Assembly: GCA_027858355.1 (NCBI GenBank)
Contig: JAQICW010000308.1
Location: 1-8,529, forward strand
Direction of reading: 5' to 3'
Length of the DNA stretch: 8,529 bases
Source of the DNA: Desulfobacula sp.
GTDB taxonomy: Bacteria > Desulfobacterota > Desulfobacteria > Desulfobacterales > Desulfobacteraceae
The notes under the pieces were generated by a model that had not been told where the DNA came from, did no database searches, and was given only the letters and a program-made list of their open reading frames with translations. A program made the position numbers and the translations under genes. Positions 6,974-8,529 of this stretch are shown here, one piece after another (positions within the stretch are counted from its first letter, which is position 1; each line of letters starts with the position of its first letter).

Positions 6974-7864
6974 ATGAAAGAAAAAATAAAACAACTTGCC
7001 AAAGAGAAAAATGCCATCATCCTGGCTCACAATTATGAACCCCCCGAGATTCAGGATATTGCTGACCTTTGTGGCGATTCTCTTGAATTAAGTATCAAAG
7101 CCTCAAAAACTAAAGCAGACATAATCGTCTTTTGCGGTGTTCATTTCATGGCTGAAACAGCATTCATTCTTTCTCCTGAAAAAACCATCCTTTTACCCAA
7201 TACTGATGCTGGCTGCCCCATGGCAGATATGGTTGATCCTATTACCCTAAAAGCAAAAAAACAGGCCTTTGGCAATATACCAGTTATCACCTATGTGAAT
7301 TCTTCTGCTGCAGTAAAAGCTGTTTCCGATATCTGCTGTACATCTGCCAATGTGATAAAAGTTGTCAACAGCATTGACAGCGATGAAATCCTGATGACAC
7401 CGGATAAAAACCTTGCCCTATACGCTGCTGCAAATACCTCAAAAAAAATCCATCTCTGGGATGGATACTGCCCTTTTCACAATACCTTAACTTCCCAGGA
7501 TGTAAAAAGGGTTAAAAAAGAGCACCCAGAAGCGCTTTTTATAGCTCATCCAGAATGTCCCCCTGAAGTTCTTGCCCTTGCTGACAGCATCCAATCCACT
7601 TCTGGAATGATAAAGTTTGCAGGCCAGTCTGATCATTCTTTTTTTATCCTGGGAACAGAAACAGGTTTGCTCTATCCCATCTCAAAAAAATATCCGGAAA
7701 AAATATTCTATCCTGCATCTGAAAAAATGTTTTGCACGGATATGAAAAAAATTACATTGGAAAACATTGCAGACAGTCTTGAAAATTTAACCGGAAAAAT
7801 CACGGTTCCAGAAAATATCAGAAGAGACGCATTAGGGGCTGTCCAAAAAATGATCAATCTATAA
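6974..7864 (+). CDS. nadA: Quinolinate synthase NadA (4Fe-4S enzyme)
   Basis: NadA condenses iminoaspartate with dihydroxyacetone phosphate to quinolinate, the first ring compound in de novo NAD synthesis. The 296-aa protein matches the short form of the family. The three cysteines that hold the 4Fe-4S cluster are visible: Cys81 (NTDAGCPMAD), Cys166 (WDGYCPFH) and Cys254 (KMFCTDMKKIT). Other family blocks are AHNYEPPEIQDIAD (18-31), GDSLELS, FCGVHFMAETA and AHPECPPEV. The ATG is preceded by AAGGG at 6962-6966 with a 7-base spacer. It is the last gene of the probable acyl-CoA synthetase-lolA-nadA run. nadB and nadC are not in the window. No convincing terminator hairpin is seen between it and the convergent yebC gene. 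Confidence 0.96.
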   Translation: MKEKIKQLAKEKNAIILAHNYEPPEIQDIADLCGDSLELSIKASKTKADIIVFCGVHFMAETAFILSPEKTILLPNTDAGCPMADMVDPITLKAKKQAFGNIPVITYVNSSAAVKAVSDICCTSANVIKVVNSIDSDEILMTPDKNLALYAAANTSKKIHLWDGYCPFHNTLTSQDVKRVKKEHPEALFIAHPECPPEVLALADSIQSTSGMIKFAGQSDHSFFILGTETGLLYPISKKYPEKIFYPASEKMFCTDMKKITLENIADSLENLTGKITVPENIRRDALGAVQKMINL

Positions 7865-7905
7865 AAAAACAATATAAAAATCAGGCCTGCATAAAAAAAA
7901 GAGCC

Positions 7906-8529
7906 TTACATTGAATCAAACGCTTCATCCGGGATATCAGCATTGGAATAAAATTTCTGGATATCATCGCAGTCATCTAACGCTTCCATGAAATTGATCA
8001 TCTGCTCGGCTTCTTTTCCTTCAACCTTGGTCATATTCTGAGGAATCATTGTTATTTCAGCCATTTCATACTTGATCTCTGCTGCATCAACGGCTTCTTT
8101 TACCGCATCAAAGTCTACAGGTTCAGTTATGATCTCAAATGAATCTGTTTCTTCTTTAATATCTTCTGCTCCTGCATCTAACGCCACTTCCATGAGCGTG
8201 TCTTCATCTGAATCTTCTTTATTGACAATAATAAGCCCTTTTTTATCAAACATCCAGGCAACACACCCGTCTGTCCCTACATTTCCACCGGCTTTATTAA
8301 AAACCTGGCGCACCTCTGCAATAGTTCTGTTTCTATTGTCAGTTAAGCATTCCACCAGAACGGCAACACCGCCTGGGCCATAGCCTTCCTATAGGATTTC
8401 CTCATAATTAACCCCATCAAGGTCGCCGATTCCCTTTTTAATTGCTCTTTCAAATGTATCCTTGGGCATATTCTCAGATTTGGCTGAAATCAATGCACTC
8501 CTTAACCTTGGATTAGTTTCAGGATCACC
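7906..8529 (-). CDS. yebC: YebC/PmpR family protein, 5'-partial and interrupted by an in-frame TAG
   Basis: The family (DUF28, TACO1-like) was first described as DNA-binding regulators. More recent work links members to translation, including relief of stalled ribosomes. The gene enters from the right edge at [12 protein letters not shown], so about 40 N-terminal residues (usually beginning MAGHSKW) lie outside the window. Inside it, [51 protein letters not shown] and the acidic C-terminal domains are all recognisable. The 207 codons seen, plus about 40, give the normal length of around 247. An amber codon at 8391-8389 replaces the expected Tyr before EGYGPGG, without any frame change. Downstream of it the frame stays open to the TAA at 7906. 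A GTG at 8355 could be taken for a start but corresponds to an internal Val. It is either a point-mutated pseudogene, a sequence error or a recoded gene. Confidence 0.85.
8389..8391 (-). other. In-frame amber codon inside yebC
   Basis: Reading the minus strand, the codons run N-Y-E-E-I-L-TAG-E-G-Y-G-P-G-G. YebC proteins usually have Tyr at this place (xYEGYGPGG). One base change from TAT or TAC gives TAG. Homology continues in the same frame on both sides, which rules out a frameshift. Confidence 0.9.

Noticed and set aside
7882..7889. CAGGCCTG palindrome between nadA and yebC
   Set aside because: Self-complementary with no loop, so it cannot form a useful terminator hairpin. Eight bases is within chance.
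8072..8383. 103-codon plus-strand open frame, Ser-rich
   Set aside because: It is the antisense shadow of the acidic yebC coding sequence.

Overview
The window reads as a low-GC, gene-dense chromosomal segment from a Gram-negative anaerobe, most likely a sulfate-reducing Desulfobacterota of the Desulfobacterales type. That placement is inferred from protein style and base composition and was not tested by search. Support for a Gram-negative, probably anaerobic cell includes a LolA lipoprotein carrier, a periplasmic-type amidase and an oxygen-sensitive-type NadA. Almost all the content is housekeeping. I see no phage, IS element, CRISPR array or defence system.

Layout. A trigger factor gene (minus strand, cut short at its 3' end) is divergent from a secreted N-acetylmuramoyl-L-alanine amidase (plus strand). 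The AT-rich gap between them holds a 9+9 bp palindrome. A stretch of about 500 bp follows with two RNA genes: tRNA-Pro(TGG), and the 4.5S signal recognition particle RNA with a good sigma-70-type promoter. Next come grpE and dnaK, 21 bp apart and closed by a clear intrinsic terminator. After the terminator are an acyl-CoA synthetase, lolA and nadA, closely spaced and probably co-transcribed. At the right edge a yebC-family gene runs convergently and is cut by the window end.

Functional links. Trigger factor, SRP RNA and GrpE/DnaK together cover nascent-chain handling, membrane targeting and folding. LolA and the amidase serve the envelope. NadA makes the NAD precursor quinolinate. The acyl-CoA synthetase activates an unidentified carboxylic acid.

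Two real oddities stand out. First, bases 1-68 are an exact reverse complement of 1472-1539, the 3' end of the amidase gene. The trigger factor reading frame runs straight into this copy and ends in about nine foreign residues at roughly half its normal length. This is either an inverted rearrangement or, more likely, a chimeric or assembly artefact. Second, yebC carries an in-frame amber codon where the family normally has a tyrosine, with intact homology on both sides. This could be a point mutation, a sequencing error or, less likely, amber recoding. Smaller points are an 18-bp tandem repeat just before the lolA ribosome-binding site and three genes that seem to start with TTG.
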